Assembly: GCA_028554795.2 (NCBI GenBank)
Contig: CM068830.1
Location: 48,188,227 to 48,252,226, forward strand
Direction of reading: 5' to 3'
DNA: 64,000 nt
DNA from: Sinohyriopsis cumingii
Lineage: Eukaryota; Mollusca; Bivalvia; Unionida; Unionidae
This document shows, piece by piece, positions 47,820 through 57,900 of the stretch. Numbering within the stretch: the first letter of the stretch is position 1; every line of letters starts with the position of its first letter. Made by a program: the position numbers and the translations under genes. The notes beneath the pieces are model-generated. The model saw only the letters and a program-made list of their open reading frames with translations, made no database searches and was not told where the DNA came from.

Positions 47820-48088
47820 CCAAAGGCCCTTTTCAGGGCCAGCCATATATCTCGAAAAGAGATAGCCTTTCAATTGCCTACCCCCCTTTTTTTTTAAAAA
47901 AAAAAAATCCCATGTTCAATTTCCCTTGACGCTAATCAGACCCACGATTTTTTCCCCATGTTAATTTCCCTTGACGCTAATCCTACCCACGATTTTTCTC
48001 CATGTTAAATTTCCCTTGACGCTAAAGTGACCCAAGGGTGTTTTTAATGCTAATTCCCATTGACGCTAATCCTACCCCCCTTACTACT
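47820..48088 (-). repeat. right terminal inverted repeat of Polinton B
   Basis: Reverse complement of 28201-28470 with about one substitution and small homopolymer differences. Ends TTACTACT. GCAAAA follows at 48089-48094. Confidence 0.95.
47825..47840 (+). terminator. histone-type 3' stem-loop, gene R2 of copy B
   Basis: ACCAAA, GGCCCTTTTCAGGGCC, then AGCCATATATCTCGAAAAGA. It lies within the right terminal repeat and so is the same as the L1 signal. Confidence 0.85.
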
Positions 48089-49251
48089 GCAAAATCATGA
48101 CCTTTAAAATTAAGGGAGTGTCAACTTTAACAAATATTTTACCTTTAGTGTTTGAATTTAATATAAAAAAATAATATAGGTACTTACACTTGGTACAACA
48201 GTATTTATATCTCTAAGTGATATATTCCTTTCTGTTCATTAATTACTAATGTATATTCTTGCCATATGTTGAGTCAACAAGGATTTTCCTGACAGTGTAT
48301 TCTCCTTTCTTGTATTTTGGATACACTATTTTATATCTGGCTCTCCCATCCTTAGTGCATGCTTGCTCTCTTTCGCTGTTTTCATTAAAATGCAATGCAG
48401 CTAGCCAAAGCCTATTTCAGAGTAAATAAAGATGCAAAATACAGTATATAATTCTATTCTATTAAAAAAAGAAAAAGATTTCAACCTTTTTTATTACCTG
48501 GTTTAAACCACTTCTTTAGTCTCTCTCTTCCCTCCAAAGTACCAAGTTCACATGATACAAGTAAATTACCATGGCCAGAATGTACATTACTGATATGGTT
48601 TATAACAGACTGACACTTTTCCAGCATTAATTCTTTGTTTTGGTCAGGCAATGCTGCTGCAGTCCAATACAGTTGTTTGACCAAACTCTTTATCCATGAA
48701 GTTATATCCAAACAGTCTTTTTGTTTTGATAAGGCAAAGAGTTTCTTTTTCAGTCCTGTATATAGAAACAGACATTAAGAGCATCATGAAAAGTTTTTTT
48801 TCAACAATACCTTTTGCAAATCAAATGGAAGTTTTTAAAAAATCCTTTTTTAGCAACTGATTGAACAAGATGTTATGAATATCTAAAACGTCTACACTAA
48901 CTTAAACCACCTACATTGGGTATGATTATGAGTGTCACATTAAAAATATTAACACTTGCACTGACATTTATTTTACCCTGGTTCTTCTTCACTTCATAAA
49001 GGCAAGTTAACAATGAATATCAATGCAAAAACATTTTTAATTTTATTTTTCTTACCTTTAGCAACATGCCAGACATCAAAACAATGTTGAGTGTCTGTCA
49101 TATTTTCCCTCACCCATTTCAATATTAGGACATGTCTGTCTGTAATTAGGAATTTTATTGGGATCCCGTGGTACCTAAAAAATTCTACACTCCTTACAAG
49201 ACATTCCTTTTCCATGTGGCAGCTGCTCTTTACCTCATTACTCTGTAACAT

Positions 49252-49677
49252 AATGTTGGCACAGTATTAAACCATATGCAATTTTAGATTTGATTTTGAG
49301 GTGTTTAATGCTGCACCCAACAATATTTCACTGTCAGACAGTTTTATTAGTAATTTTTAGGCATTTAATGCCACTTTTAACAATAATGTTCCTCATGTGC
49401 AGCAATAATCTGAAACAAACGTACCTTATTTGAGAACATTTATGAGTCATTTATACTGATGGCTATTCACTGACTTCCCAAAAATAGTCACGATACAACT
49501 GAAAAATTGTTGAGCATGACAACACCAACACCACCACCACTGAAAAAATTGTAACAATATTGTGTAAACTTTCTACTCCATTTTGTTTTATAGATTTTTA
49601 TTAATTGGGGATGGGAATAAACCTCATCATGTTTGTAAATATCTATATGTAATCTGATGCACACATTAGTCTGACAA

Positions 49678-49743
<66 letters not shown>

Positions 49744-49989
49744 CCTTCTAAATCAACCAGCAGAAAGATTTCTCTATTCACATTGTCAAACTAAGTTGAA
49801 GGCAACATGAAAATTTTGACAATGTTTATCAAATGTTTATATCTGAGTTCTTGATTTATTAGATATTTACTGCATTCGTTTTGGAAACTATGAAAGAACG
49901 TTCTACAGGGTACACATGGAAATGATATGGTGACTGGTCTGTTAAATATCATAGATAAAATAATATGGTACTTGTCATTAAAAACTCAC
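49252..49989. other. intron of the transposase gene
   Basis: AT-rich sequence between the THAP exon donor (GTGAGT) and the next recognised exon. A direct repeat of GCATTTAATGCCACTTTTAA-like text lies near 49300-49385. A transposase exon may be missing here, because the family usually has coding sequence between these blocks. Confidence 0.45.
49681..49742. repeat. (TA)n microsatellite
   Basis: About 31 uninterrupted TA units in the transposase intron. Confidence 0.95.
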
Positions 49990-50756
49990 CCTTGCCGCTT
50001 CTCTCTTTGAATAGCCCCTTCTTATTTTCTTTGGCGGTGACACTTGACAAGTTACTGCCTCTGATGGTGACAACATTTCAAGCCTACACAGCTGATCCTG
50101 TGGTGTTGAAGGTTCTGATACCTTTGCAGTTGCCTAGGCTTGGTTGTCAGTTTCCTTCATACAGTGGATAGGCAGGACATCATCATCGAGTTTGACTTTC
50201 TTTGGTGCCTTTCACATAGGTTCAACCTCAAATCTATACCTAAATGGGAAGCATTCTGGTGTGAAATTAAAGGAGCAGAGAGCAGAAAACTCAATTGGAC
50301 AATCCTAGTTTGCTCTTTTGATTTTTACAAAATCTGTCCACCTACGACGAAGTGATTGTCTTTCGGGAAGGAATGCATGGAAAACCCATCAGCATTTGTA
50401 TTCCCACAATTTGCTGCAACACACCTGACCCAGCTGCCCTTGCTTATACCTCCACTATCTCCTCTTGGCATGATTGTGATGATAAAAGTTTTCAAACTAA
50501 CTAATATGAAACGGAACACGTACTTTGTTCATGTTTCGATTGAAACGGAAGTAAGGTGTGTGTTCAAAATATGACATCAGGCGATCTATACACTCCGGAA
50601 ATTATCGAGCGATAAAATCGGTCCGATGTGTATTATTTTTGAAAACACTGGAGCATATTTCTCACTTATTATGGAGAATTTTTCCATCGGGTTTGTTTAT
50701 ACCGCTTCCAGATTTTATTTTCTATTCAAATAATATTGAATTTTATTTACTTTATC

Positions 50757-50773
50757 TACACTGGTATGGCACT
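50757..50773 (-). repeat. right terminal inverted repeat of the Kolobok-like element
   Basis: TACACTGGTATGGCACT is the inverted partner of the left end AGTGCCATAACAGTGTA with one mismatch. TTAA follows at 50774-50777. Confidence 0.75.
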
Positions 50774-50982
50774 TTAAAGATCTAATAATGTTTCCTACCT
50801 GAAATATTCTCAGCATGTTTGTTTGTTTTTTTTTTTGTTTTTTAATGTTTTTTCTAATTTCATGGTGTTTGTTTTTGTAATAATATTATTATATTTTTTT
50901 TATCTTATAGGTGTTGTCTAATGTTGTAAAGCGCTTAGAGCTTCTAAAGATACAAAGTCCTCATTATTATTATTATTATTAT
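50774..50982 (+). mobile_element. LINE 3' end (part 2 of 2) with (ATT)n tail
   Basis: It continues from 25907 after the TTAA duplication. It contains a T-rich stretch and then TTGTAAAGCGCTTAGAGC, a common 3' end of CR1/L2-type LINEs and their SINE partners, followed by an (ATT)n tail. The net LINE length is only about 300 bp. Confidence 0.6.
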
Positions 50983-51290
50983 ACTACTTCTTCCATAAGT
51001 AATATTACTGACGCTACTACTACTGTCACTAATACTAATACGACTACCTACTACCACTACACCACAACTGCCGCTACTACTACTACTACTACTACTACTG
51101 CCGATTCAGCTCTTCCTACTGCTACTACTGCCGCTACTACTACTATTACTACTACAAGTTCCTGTACTACTACTACTATTAATATTGCTGCTATCGCTGG
51201 TACTACTATTACTGCCTCTGCTACTAACACTGCCGCTATTACTACTACTATTGCCGCTGCCACTGGTACTACTACTACTACTGCTATGAC
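50983..51290. repeat. TAC/TGC-rich low-complexity tract, right part
   Basis: Imperfect ACTACT/GCTACT runs like 24830-25811, from which this part is separated by the nested elements. The Thr- and Val-repeat frames here are artefacts. Confidence 0.75.
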
Positions 51291-51343
51291 CGGTTACATA
51301 GTTAGAACATTTGCTCTGTGGTATCACACAAATAACTCGACAA

Positions 51344-51400
51344 CGTGTGTGTGCGTGTGTGTGTGTGTGTGTGTTTGTTTGTGTGTGTGTGTGTGTGTGA
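51344..51400. repeat. (GT)n microsatellite
   Basis: GT units with short GTTT interruptions. Confidence 0.9.
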
Positions 51401-51974
51401 TGAAAGGAATTAACTATTATATTTGGTGTAATATTATATATCTATATCGTACTTATTAGTTTCAAATCCTACCTGTCTTCCATGAATTCAGATGTTAATG
51501 TCATTATGAAGGTTTTGAAACTTTATACAGTATTATAAGATTATTCGCGACAAGACATGACAATACTTTCCTTCCTTCATATGTATGTACTTACATGCAA
51601 ACAGCTAACTAGGTGACAGCTGATTTAAACAATGCCAACGTGGACAACAGCTTGTCAAGTAAAATGTTTACCACTCCGGGAAAATACATCGTCAATTTTG
51701 TGGGAAAGTGTAATTTCAGGTTTTGCTAGAATAATATTGTAATAAACGCTTACATCTGGATAAATTTATTTGTAGGAAATAATCACTACATTAGATAAAT
51801 AAATTCTTTGGGTATTTATTGATTTGGACATTGGGCCTAATCACTCACAACGTTAATAGAGTCTGAAGAACTTTATGTTAGCTTCGTAAGTGGTTATATA
51901 ATAATGTACACGTCCATACAAACCCAAAACAATTTATTTATCCAATATATAATGTCAATTTTTCCCATCACCCC
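51401..51974. other. AT-rich host DNA, nothing recognised
   Basis: No coding or repeat feature that I can support. Confidence 0.5.
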
Positions 51975-52275
51975 TGCCGGGGTATAAGCCGCCCACAAAA
52001 GATCGCCGGAGGTTTTTGTCCCGTGCCACCCCCTCGAGCTGATTCCAGGTGTGACCCATCTTAGTGATGTCCGCCTCAGTGTCGCGTCGCTAGGTGTTTC
52101 TTGGTCGGCCCCTCCTCCGATTGCCTTGATGGTTCCACCTCAATGCCTGTCTGGTAAGGTTGGTTGGCGGCTTACGTTGGGTGTGTCCTATCCAACCCCA
52201 CCGTCTCTTCTTGATCTCATCCTCAGCCGCAAGCAGGGAGGTTCATTGCCACAGGTTGAGCAGCAGAGAGGGTGA
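51975..52275 (-). mobile_element. RTE-like LINE fragment (end of reverse transcriptase ORF)
   Basis: The minus strand encodes [20 protein letters not shown], then [20 protein letters not shown], and further on MGHTWNQLEGVARDKN and FVGGLYPGRG. These are the typical closing blocks (WxWIGHxxR, NPQGxRxRGRPxxTW, WxxLExxAxDRxxWR) of RTE/BovB-like LINEs. A stop replaces the usual Trp after RNT, so it is a dead 5'-truncated fragment. Confidence 0.75.
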
Positions 52276-52475
52276 ACAGACCACTTAATCCGTCACGTAC
52301 GTTTTTTAGACAAAAAAAAATAGTGACCCTTCATAGAGGTCATTAACATTACCGCGTCATCGATTGACCCAGACAAACAAGGGATGCGGTCACCACCCTC
52401 TCTGCTGCTAATCTTGAGGATCTTTAAATTTTAAACAATACTCTATCTCTGTTGGTGGTTTTTCTATTTTGGGGT

Positions 52476-52709
52476 TTATTTTTTTTTTATTTTTCTGTAA
52501 TACGCCATCAGATTTTTATATCGATCTCCGTGGCAATTTTTACAAATCTGTTATAATCCTCTAACGCCGTTGTTACATCCAACACAGCGTCGTGAACCAG
52601 CATGAGGATTTTTTGATAAAATATAATTATGTCTCCTGCAATATTCTCCATGGCACCTTTTGTTGCATTTATCTGTTGTTCCTTGAATCAGCCACGCACA
52701 ATTGTACAT
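52476..52709 (-). pseudogene. small cysteine-rich zinc protein, element C, first copy, broken
   Basis: About 78 codons on the minus strand, starting MYNCAWLIQGTTDKCNKRCH. Cys/His spacing (CNKRCHGEYCRRH, then CVGCNNGVRG and CKNCHGDRY) suggests two zinc sites. It is clearly related to 58435-58656. Looks broken once. Function unknown, possibly a regulator or nucleic-acid binder. Confidence 0.55.
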
Positions 52710-52814
52710 TATATTAATGATATCTGTTTAATTAAATTTACATCCTCTCTGCTGCTATTCATCCAAATATTTTATCAAGACCTACACGATATCTTGTTCT
52801 AGGATCGTGCAAAT

Positions 52815-53417
52815 TTATGTTATAAATCCATGCGGAGTAGCTTGCGCTCGTGAAAAGAAATTTCTGAATTTAATTATATCCATGTCACCGCTGCACCAAG
52901 TTTGATGAATATTTCGCAGCGTATGTGTATCAACTCCATTAAACACAACTAAAATATTACAGTTATCTCTGATCACTTTTGGTATTTGTGTGTATCGTTG
53001 AGTAACATAAATGACATCAGTGTTTTTATGTCTACCTCGAGAAAATATTCTAGCTGGGTTTGTTTGTTTATCCAGCATCACATCATCGTATACAACAAAA
53101 TTATTAATAAATCCGTCTATGGAATCTACTGATGGTGCTTCATCAATATCAGTTATAAACTTGATAACATCGTCATCCAGTAATTGCGCGTTTTCATTAA
53201 AATCCTTGAGCACATCATAACATCGTTGATCATCAACTGACGGGGCTACCAAATACAATTTATCCCACTTTAACCATCTCATTATAAGATTAAGTAACAA
53301 CTGTGCCTTTCCACTTCCAGATGGTCCTATTATTATCATTCTGATGGAATTCGGTAGCGCAGGATGATGCTTAACACGTTCTCGTTTTCTTGTCGCTGAG
53401 AAATCAATTATATCCAT
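52815..53417 (-). CDS. packaging ATPase (A32/FtsK-like), element C
   Basis: 200 residues from MDIIDFSATRKRERVKHHPA. The Walker A-like stretch is IIIGPSGSGKAQLLL, the Walker B is NNFVVYDDVMLDKQ, and the downstream block is TDVIYVTQRYTQIPKVIRDN. This is the same family as the copy A/B ATPases but very distant in sequence and shorter. It lies directly upstream of and divergent from the zinc-ribbon/PLA2 region. Confidence 0.75.
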   Translation of the reverse strand: MDIIDFSATRKRERVKHHPALPNSIRMIIIGPSGSGKAQLLLNLIMRWLKWDKLYLVAPSVDDQRCYDVLKDFNENAQLLDDDVIKFITDIDEAPSVDSIDGFINNFVVYDDVMLDKQTNPARIFSRGRHKNTDVIYVTQRYTQIPKVIRDNCNILVVFNGVDTHTLRNIHQTWCSGDMDIIKFRNFFSRAQATPHGFIT

Positions 53418-53433
53418 GCTATATAAAATATCT

Positions 53434-53660
53434 ATGGATTTATATTGTGTAAAGTGCAGGACGCGTACCCCGACGGATACACTAACAACTATTACCAGAA
53501 AAAAAATAATAAATCAGCAGTTACTGGTAAGTGTACGCGGTGTGGTACAAAGAAATTCAAATTTATCTCTACTGACTTGTCAGTGCAGTCAGGTAAAAAA
53601 CCAAAACCAAGGTCAAGTAAAAAAAAAAGCAACGCAGAGGTGATACTGCAGCAAAATTAA
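53434..53660 (+). pseudogene. zinc-ribbon protein region, element C, broken
   Basis: It contains MDLYCVKCRTRT and, further on, AVTGKCTRCGTKKFKF. Two CxxC pairs with this spacing recall a small zinc-ribbon domain (YCVKC...GxCxxCGTKxF) seen in phages and adenovirus-like elements. Broken. It may have formed the head of the phospholipase-like protein that follows. Confidence 0.5.
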
Positions 53661-53995
53661 CAAAGTTACCGGGAACTCCGTGGGCTAAATATCCAGGAGA
53701 AAAACATCTACCAGGATATAATTATTGCGGTCCTGGTACTCGACTCGATATCAGGCTCGATAATCAAGATCAACCAAAACCAGGCGAGGAACCAATAAAC
53801 GCTATTGATAAAGCATGTCATGCTCATGATGTTGCGTATAAAAGCAATGATCTACAACATAGGCATATTGCAGATGTGAAATTAATTCACGCGCTAGATT
53901 CTATAAAAAATAAAAATAGCAAAGAAAAATTAGCTAATTGGCTAGTAACATCTGCGATGAAAGGTAAATTAGCGCTTGGGGCTGGTAATATATAA
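53661..53995 (+). CDS. phospholipase A2-like module, element C
   Basis: About 110 codons without a clear own start. The calcium-loop motif is LPGYNYCGPGTRLD and the catalytic helix is IDKACHAHDVAYK (His-Asp dyad), followed by a helical tail (AMKGKLALGAGNI). This order and spacing match the PLA2 domain in the VP1 unique region of parvoviruses, which breaches endosomal membranes during entry. Its position beside the zinc ribbon suggests a virion-associated protein. The element is a fossil. Confidence 0.65.
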
Positions 53996-53997
53996 AA

Positions 53998-54948
53998 ATG
54001 AATCGATTTATTATTCCCCAATTGGATACTGGAAAGGTAAAGCAGCAATTAGTAAACTTGCTGATGCAGCAGCGGTTAAACATTCTACTGCTAAAGCGTG
54101 GTTATCCAAACAGGCAATATGGCAAATTTACCTACCACCACCTAAGCAAATTCGATTTGCACATTTCGATGTTAGTGTTCCTAATGAAGTTCATCAAGCT
54201 GATATTCTGGTTTTACCACATGATACTGTACGTAGAAAAACGTACAAATACGCGTTAACCGTTGTTGATGTTGCAAGTAGATATAAAGATGCAGAACCGC
54301 TATCAACGAAGACAGCATTTGAAGTAGCCGATGCTTTTAAACGAATTTATCAACGAGGACCATTACGATGGCCACAGCTGCTACAGGTTGATCCTGGCAA
54401 GGAATTTCTTGGTCCAGTATCATCGCTGATGAAACAACATAATACCAAAATACGACGAGGACATACTGCAATTCATCGTGATCAGGCAATTGTTGAACGA
54501 TTTAATCGAACACTCGCTGAGCGGTTATTTGGATATCAATACGCGAAGGAATTTATTCAGGATACGAGATCTCGCGAATGGGTGGCAAGATTACCAAGTG
54601 TGATAGCTGCATTAAATAAAGAGATCACTCGAACAAGCAACATGAAACCTATTTATGCAATTACAAAAAAAAAATATACCAATACAACGACGTGATTCAG
54701 CACAGCCAGTGCTAGGTAATATCACTATAAGGTATTTATACGAGCCCGGTGAACTTGAAGGCGGTAAAAAAAGAGCGACTGATCCTATTTGGAGTGTTAC
54801 CACACATAAGATATCCACCGTAACTAGATCCTCAGCTAGACCCGCAATCTACAGGCTGGATTCAACTGCTCCTCAACGTGGATTTTTGCGTGAACAATTA
54901 CAAGTAATTCCCGAGGATACACAATTACCACCACGATCACTTAACTAG
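53998..54948 (+). pseudogene. retroviral-type integrase, element C, broken
   Basis: The RVE core shows VHQADILVLP (Asp), LLQVDPGKEFLG (Asp) and DQAIVERFNRTLAERL (Glu). A C-terminal beta-rich region has RYLYEPGELEGGKKRATDPI, an SH3-like end. It is different from the chromodomain integrase of copies A and B. Plus strand, next to the PLA2 module. Broken in at least one place. Confidence 0.75.
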
Positions 54949-57900
54949 CACCTCTACGTCGATTACATTCAAGACAGGTCAACATGATATTTTCTCGTGT
55001 ATGACCGCGACTGTTATCTTTTCTGTCTACGGTAAATTGTCTTGGATCATTTTTTAGATACCGCCATAACATTATACAATTACAACTTGCACAATGATTA
55101 TTCTGTTGTTTGAATGTGTTGATAAATTCGACGTCGAGATCAAATTCTCGATTATTTTTTTTATCAGATTGTTTATAACCAGCTAATTTTTTTCTTATTA
55201 TATCACTTTGACATTCGTCAAGGCCTCGACATTTATCGAGGTCATCACTAATCACTGACGAGTCCATGACGATTCGTCTCAATTGAGATATTTTTCTAAC
55301 TCGAGACACTGCAAGATAAACTAAGTTCGACCATTCGATGTGATCATCGACGATCCAAACAACTGTATCAGTAATAGTTAATCCCTGAGATGAATTAATC
55401 GTCATTGCATATCCAAGCGTCCACGTGGATTTATGAGCACGTAGAGCATCTTCAACAACATCAACATCAACTGTGACAATATCATTCAGCACAAGATTCT
55501 GTTTCCCCTGTCCTGGTATATCAACGTCAATATTCTGCCGCCGTGTATCTGCTGGTCGATAACATAACGGAACTGGCAATGTTGGATATTTTTCTTTATG
55601 CAACTGAAACAACTCTTGTTGAAGTGTATCACGAACTATCTTTCTACTTGCAACTATTAAATCGGTTGGTCGCCACGTCTGCAAAAAGTCGTTCATGGGT
55701 ATTTCTGAAATTATTCCACGCATTACTTCACACTGAATTTTATTTGGTTGTAGTCTGATTAATTTTTTAAACTGTTTCAACGTTGCATCAAGTGCTCTAT
55801 GATCATCATTCATTTCTTCGTAATAATCGACAAAGTTTTTTAGCCATCCATGTGGAGATGGTCCAGCTATGGGTGGTAGTTGACCATGATCGCCGCACAT
55901 TATCACAGCAGTATTTCTTGTTAACAACCAATCTAGAAATATTTTTAATGTTTCTAATGGCACCGTGCATATTTCATCCCAAATGATGATCCTTGGAATG
56001 TATTTCTCACCCATCCTCGAAGAGGTCCATGTATCACCCTTCCATCGGAAGAAGCTGTGATAAGTACATGATTGTACTCCTCGTTGTTTCATTTCTCGCG
56101 CGAGTCTATGTGTTGGTGTCAGCACGATCATATCTGAGTTCTGAAATAGTTCGATCGCCCGAGTGGTTTTACCAGGACCACCCGGTCCGTTTATGTATAT
56201 CGTTTTATATCTAGCTATTGGATCATATACTGATGGTAACAACGAAGTTGTCGATGATATATCTGATCGTTGATTTTTATAATAATCATCTTTGATCGTA
56301 ACATCTGCTGATTCTGAATAATCAAGTATATTTTCTTTCTTTATTCTCCATGAACCCCACGGTGCATTATCGTGCGTAAAATCATCCAACAACGTTGCAT
56401 ATTTCTTATCGATATAGAACGAATCCGTTGCAACCCTAACTGCGGTATCAGGAAATTTATTTGTCATAGATAGCAAGTTTATGCTCACGTAGGCCAACAT
56501 GGATGATCTTAAATGTGTATCCTAAGGCGATTCTCCATCCATATAGTTTACAATCGTACCTAATCGTGTTTCATTTGATAAATAAACATCCTCGCGGTTT
56601 ATAAATATATTTCTCGCTGCTGCATCAGCAACTATAAAATCGTATTCGGTATCATCCAGTATTAATCGTGCATGACGTTGTTTATGATCATATGCTCCAC
56701 CTTGAGTAAACTTTCCTATTATTTTTCTTCCAAGATCTTTTGGTGTTTTATCGCTATTATTGAGTTTAATCTCGAGGATTCTAGGGATATCATCGGGGGA
56801 AGCGTCAGGACATTTTTCTCTAAATTCCTTAATGACCTCATCGAGACTGATATTTTCCCTCGGTGGTAACCAAACCTCGGTTTGTTTCTTATATGATATA
56901 ATTGCCTCACTAACCACCAACGATACCAATATCGCACAATCGAGCATATATCGTAATTAAACTATTGGTGCCTAGCGTTTTTCTGAGAAATATCTACCAA
57001 ACCAAACATAACATATCGTATGAAGATCCATAGCAAACTCGAATGATTCAACACAAGCAAATCCAGTTAGATCAAAATCCGGCAATGGTCCATTTATCGA
57101 TACTCGCGTCATTTCTTGTGTTGGATGACCGAACCTTGCAAAATAACTAGAACAATCTCCGTATCCGAGAAAACTTCTGGATAGCATGCAACCATATCAA
57201 CAGATATCATATCGTTGTAATTATATTTGGTGTTCCACAATCCGTCGTGGCCATACTCGACACAACTTGATTGTATATCCGAAAGAAATTCATTTCGGGT
57301 TGGTTTCCACGAGTTTTTTTCTCTAGCAACATGAGCTGCAACAGATGGAACAGTAAAACAGTTGCTGAGCAACTCATCAATGTTTTCTGAATATTTTTGA
57401 GCAAGATTTTTCATTTCTTCATGAAGGGATTCTTTGCGATATATTTCACCGTTAGGTCGCACAAATTGATCATATTTTTCATCATCTGAGCTCTTAAATA
57501 ACCACACTGACACAGAATCGTTTTTACTTATTTTGTTAATAAAATCAAACATGTTATCATCATAAAATTTAACAGTTCGTTTTCGTGGAAATAATGTCAC
57601 TGCGCTAGTCCATGCATGCGCGTTATGATCAATGATATTTATTGGAGTTCCTTTAGATTTATACTTTAATTCATACAAAATCTCTCCTGTTATCGTCGCT
57701 ACGGTTACTGGGAATTTTAATTGTTTTGCTAACTCAGTGACATCTTTGATAGACGCCTCGGTATCTTTAATTGTTTCGCCCCACTCATTTATTATTTTAC
57801 GTCTTTTATCTTTTGTAAAATGTTCTATTACTCGTTCAGCTACACAGTTTATTTTTGAAAATTTCATTGGCGCCAGTTTATCAACGCTAGGTTTTTCATT

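Larger units (their letters stand above)
28201..48088. mobile_element. Polinton (Maverick) copy B, looks whole
   Basis: It is 19,888 bp long with 269-bp terminal inverted repeats that differ at about one base plus homopolymer lengths. It starts AG and ends CT and is flanked by the 6-bp duplication GCAAAA. All canonical Polinton genes are present as complete frames: polymerase, integrase, packaging ATPase, adenain-type protease, major and minor capsid. The core genes lie on the minus strand, and only the CCHC gene and end-gene R2 are on the plus strand. I see no breaks in the core genes. The near-identical terminal repeats and intact frames point to a recent insertion, younger than copy A and than the Kolobok-like element it interrupts. 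Confidence 0.95.
48246..50471 (-). pseudogene. THAP-domain transposase of the Kolobok-like element, decayed
   Basis: The minus strand starts MPRGDSGGISKGSWVRCVAA at 50471. The first exon (49990-50471) holds a THAP domain: CVAANCGNTNADGFSMHSFP, then RRRWTDFVKIKRAN and FSALCSFNFTPECF. It has one frame slip and stops inside, and ends at a GTGAGT donor. A later exon (about 49056-49251) encodes SNEVKSSCHMEKECLVR and LITDRHVLILKWVREN, then HCFDVWHVAKG. It joins in frame through GTAAGA and a TATACAG acceptor to 48498-48755 (LKKKLFALSKQKDCLD, SWIKSLVKQLYWTAAALP). The last exon (48246-48411) encodes LAALHFNENSEREQACTKDG and YPKYKKGEYTVRKI. The exon expected before it is absent. This fits the THAP/Kolobok-type transposase family. 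The copy cannot be active. Confidence 0.75.
25908..50773. mobile_element. Kolobok-like DNA transposon, interrupted by Polinton B
   Basis: The ends are AGTGCCATAACAGTGTA (25908-25924) and its inverted partner at 50757-50773 with one mismatch, flanked by TTAA. Further inside, both ends share TTTCCGG and TATTTTGAACAC in inverted orientation, so the terminal repeats extend in diverged form for over 150 bp. Without Polinton B and its duplicated 6 bp, the element is about 5.0 kb. It holds two convergent genes: a THAP transposase (minus) and a P2X7-C-domain gene (plus). Both show coding decay, so the copy is probably inactive. The superfamily call rests on TTAA, the THAP domain and the transposase signature blocks. 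Confidence 0.75.

Noticed and set aside
50911-51459. 182-residue Thr-rich frame
   Set aside because: Trinucleotide and (GT)n repeats translated by chance.
52051-52275. Plus-strand 74-residue frame
   Set aside because: Shadow of the minus-strand RTE-like LINE fragment, which gives clear family blocks.
52255-52413. Inverted pair GCAGCAGAGAGGG / CCCTCTCTGCTGC as the left terminal repeat of element C
   Set aside because: Only about 15 bases, one arm lies in the LINE fragment, and there is no matching right end in the window to test it.
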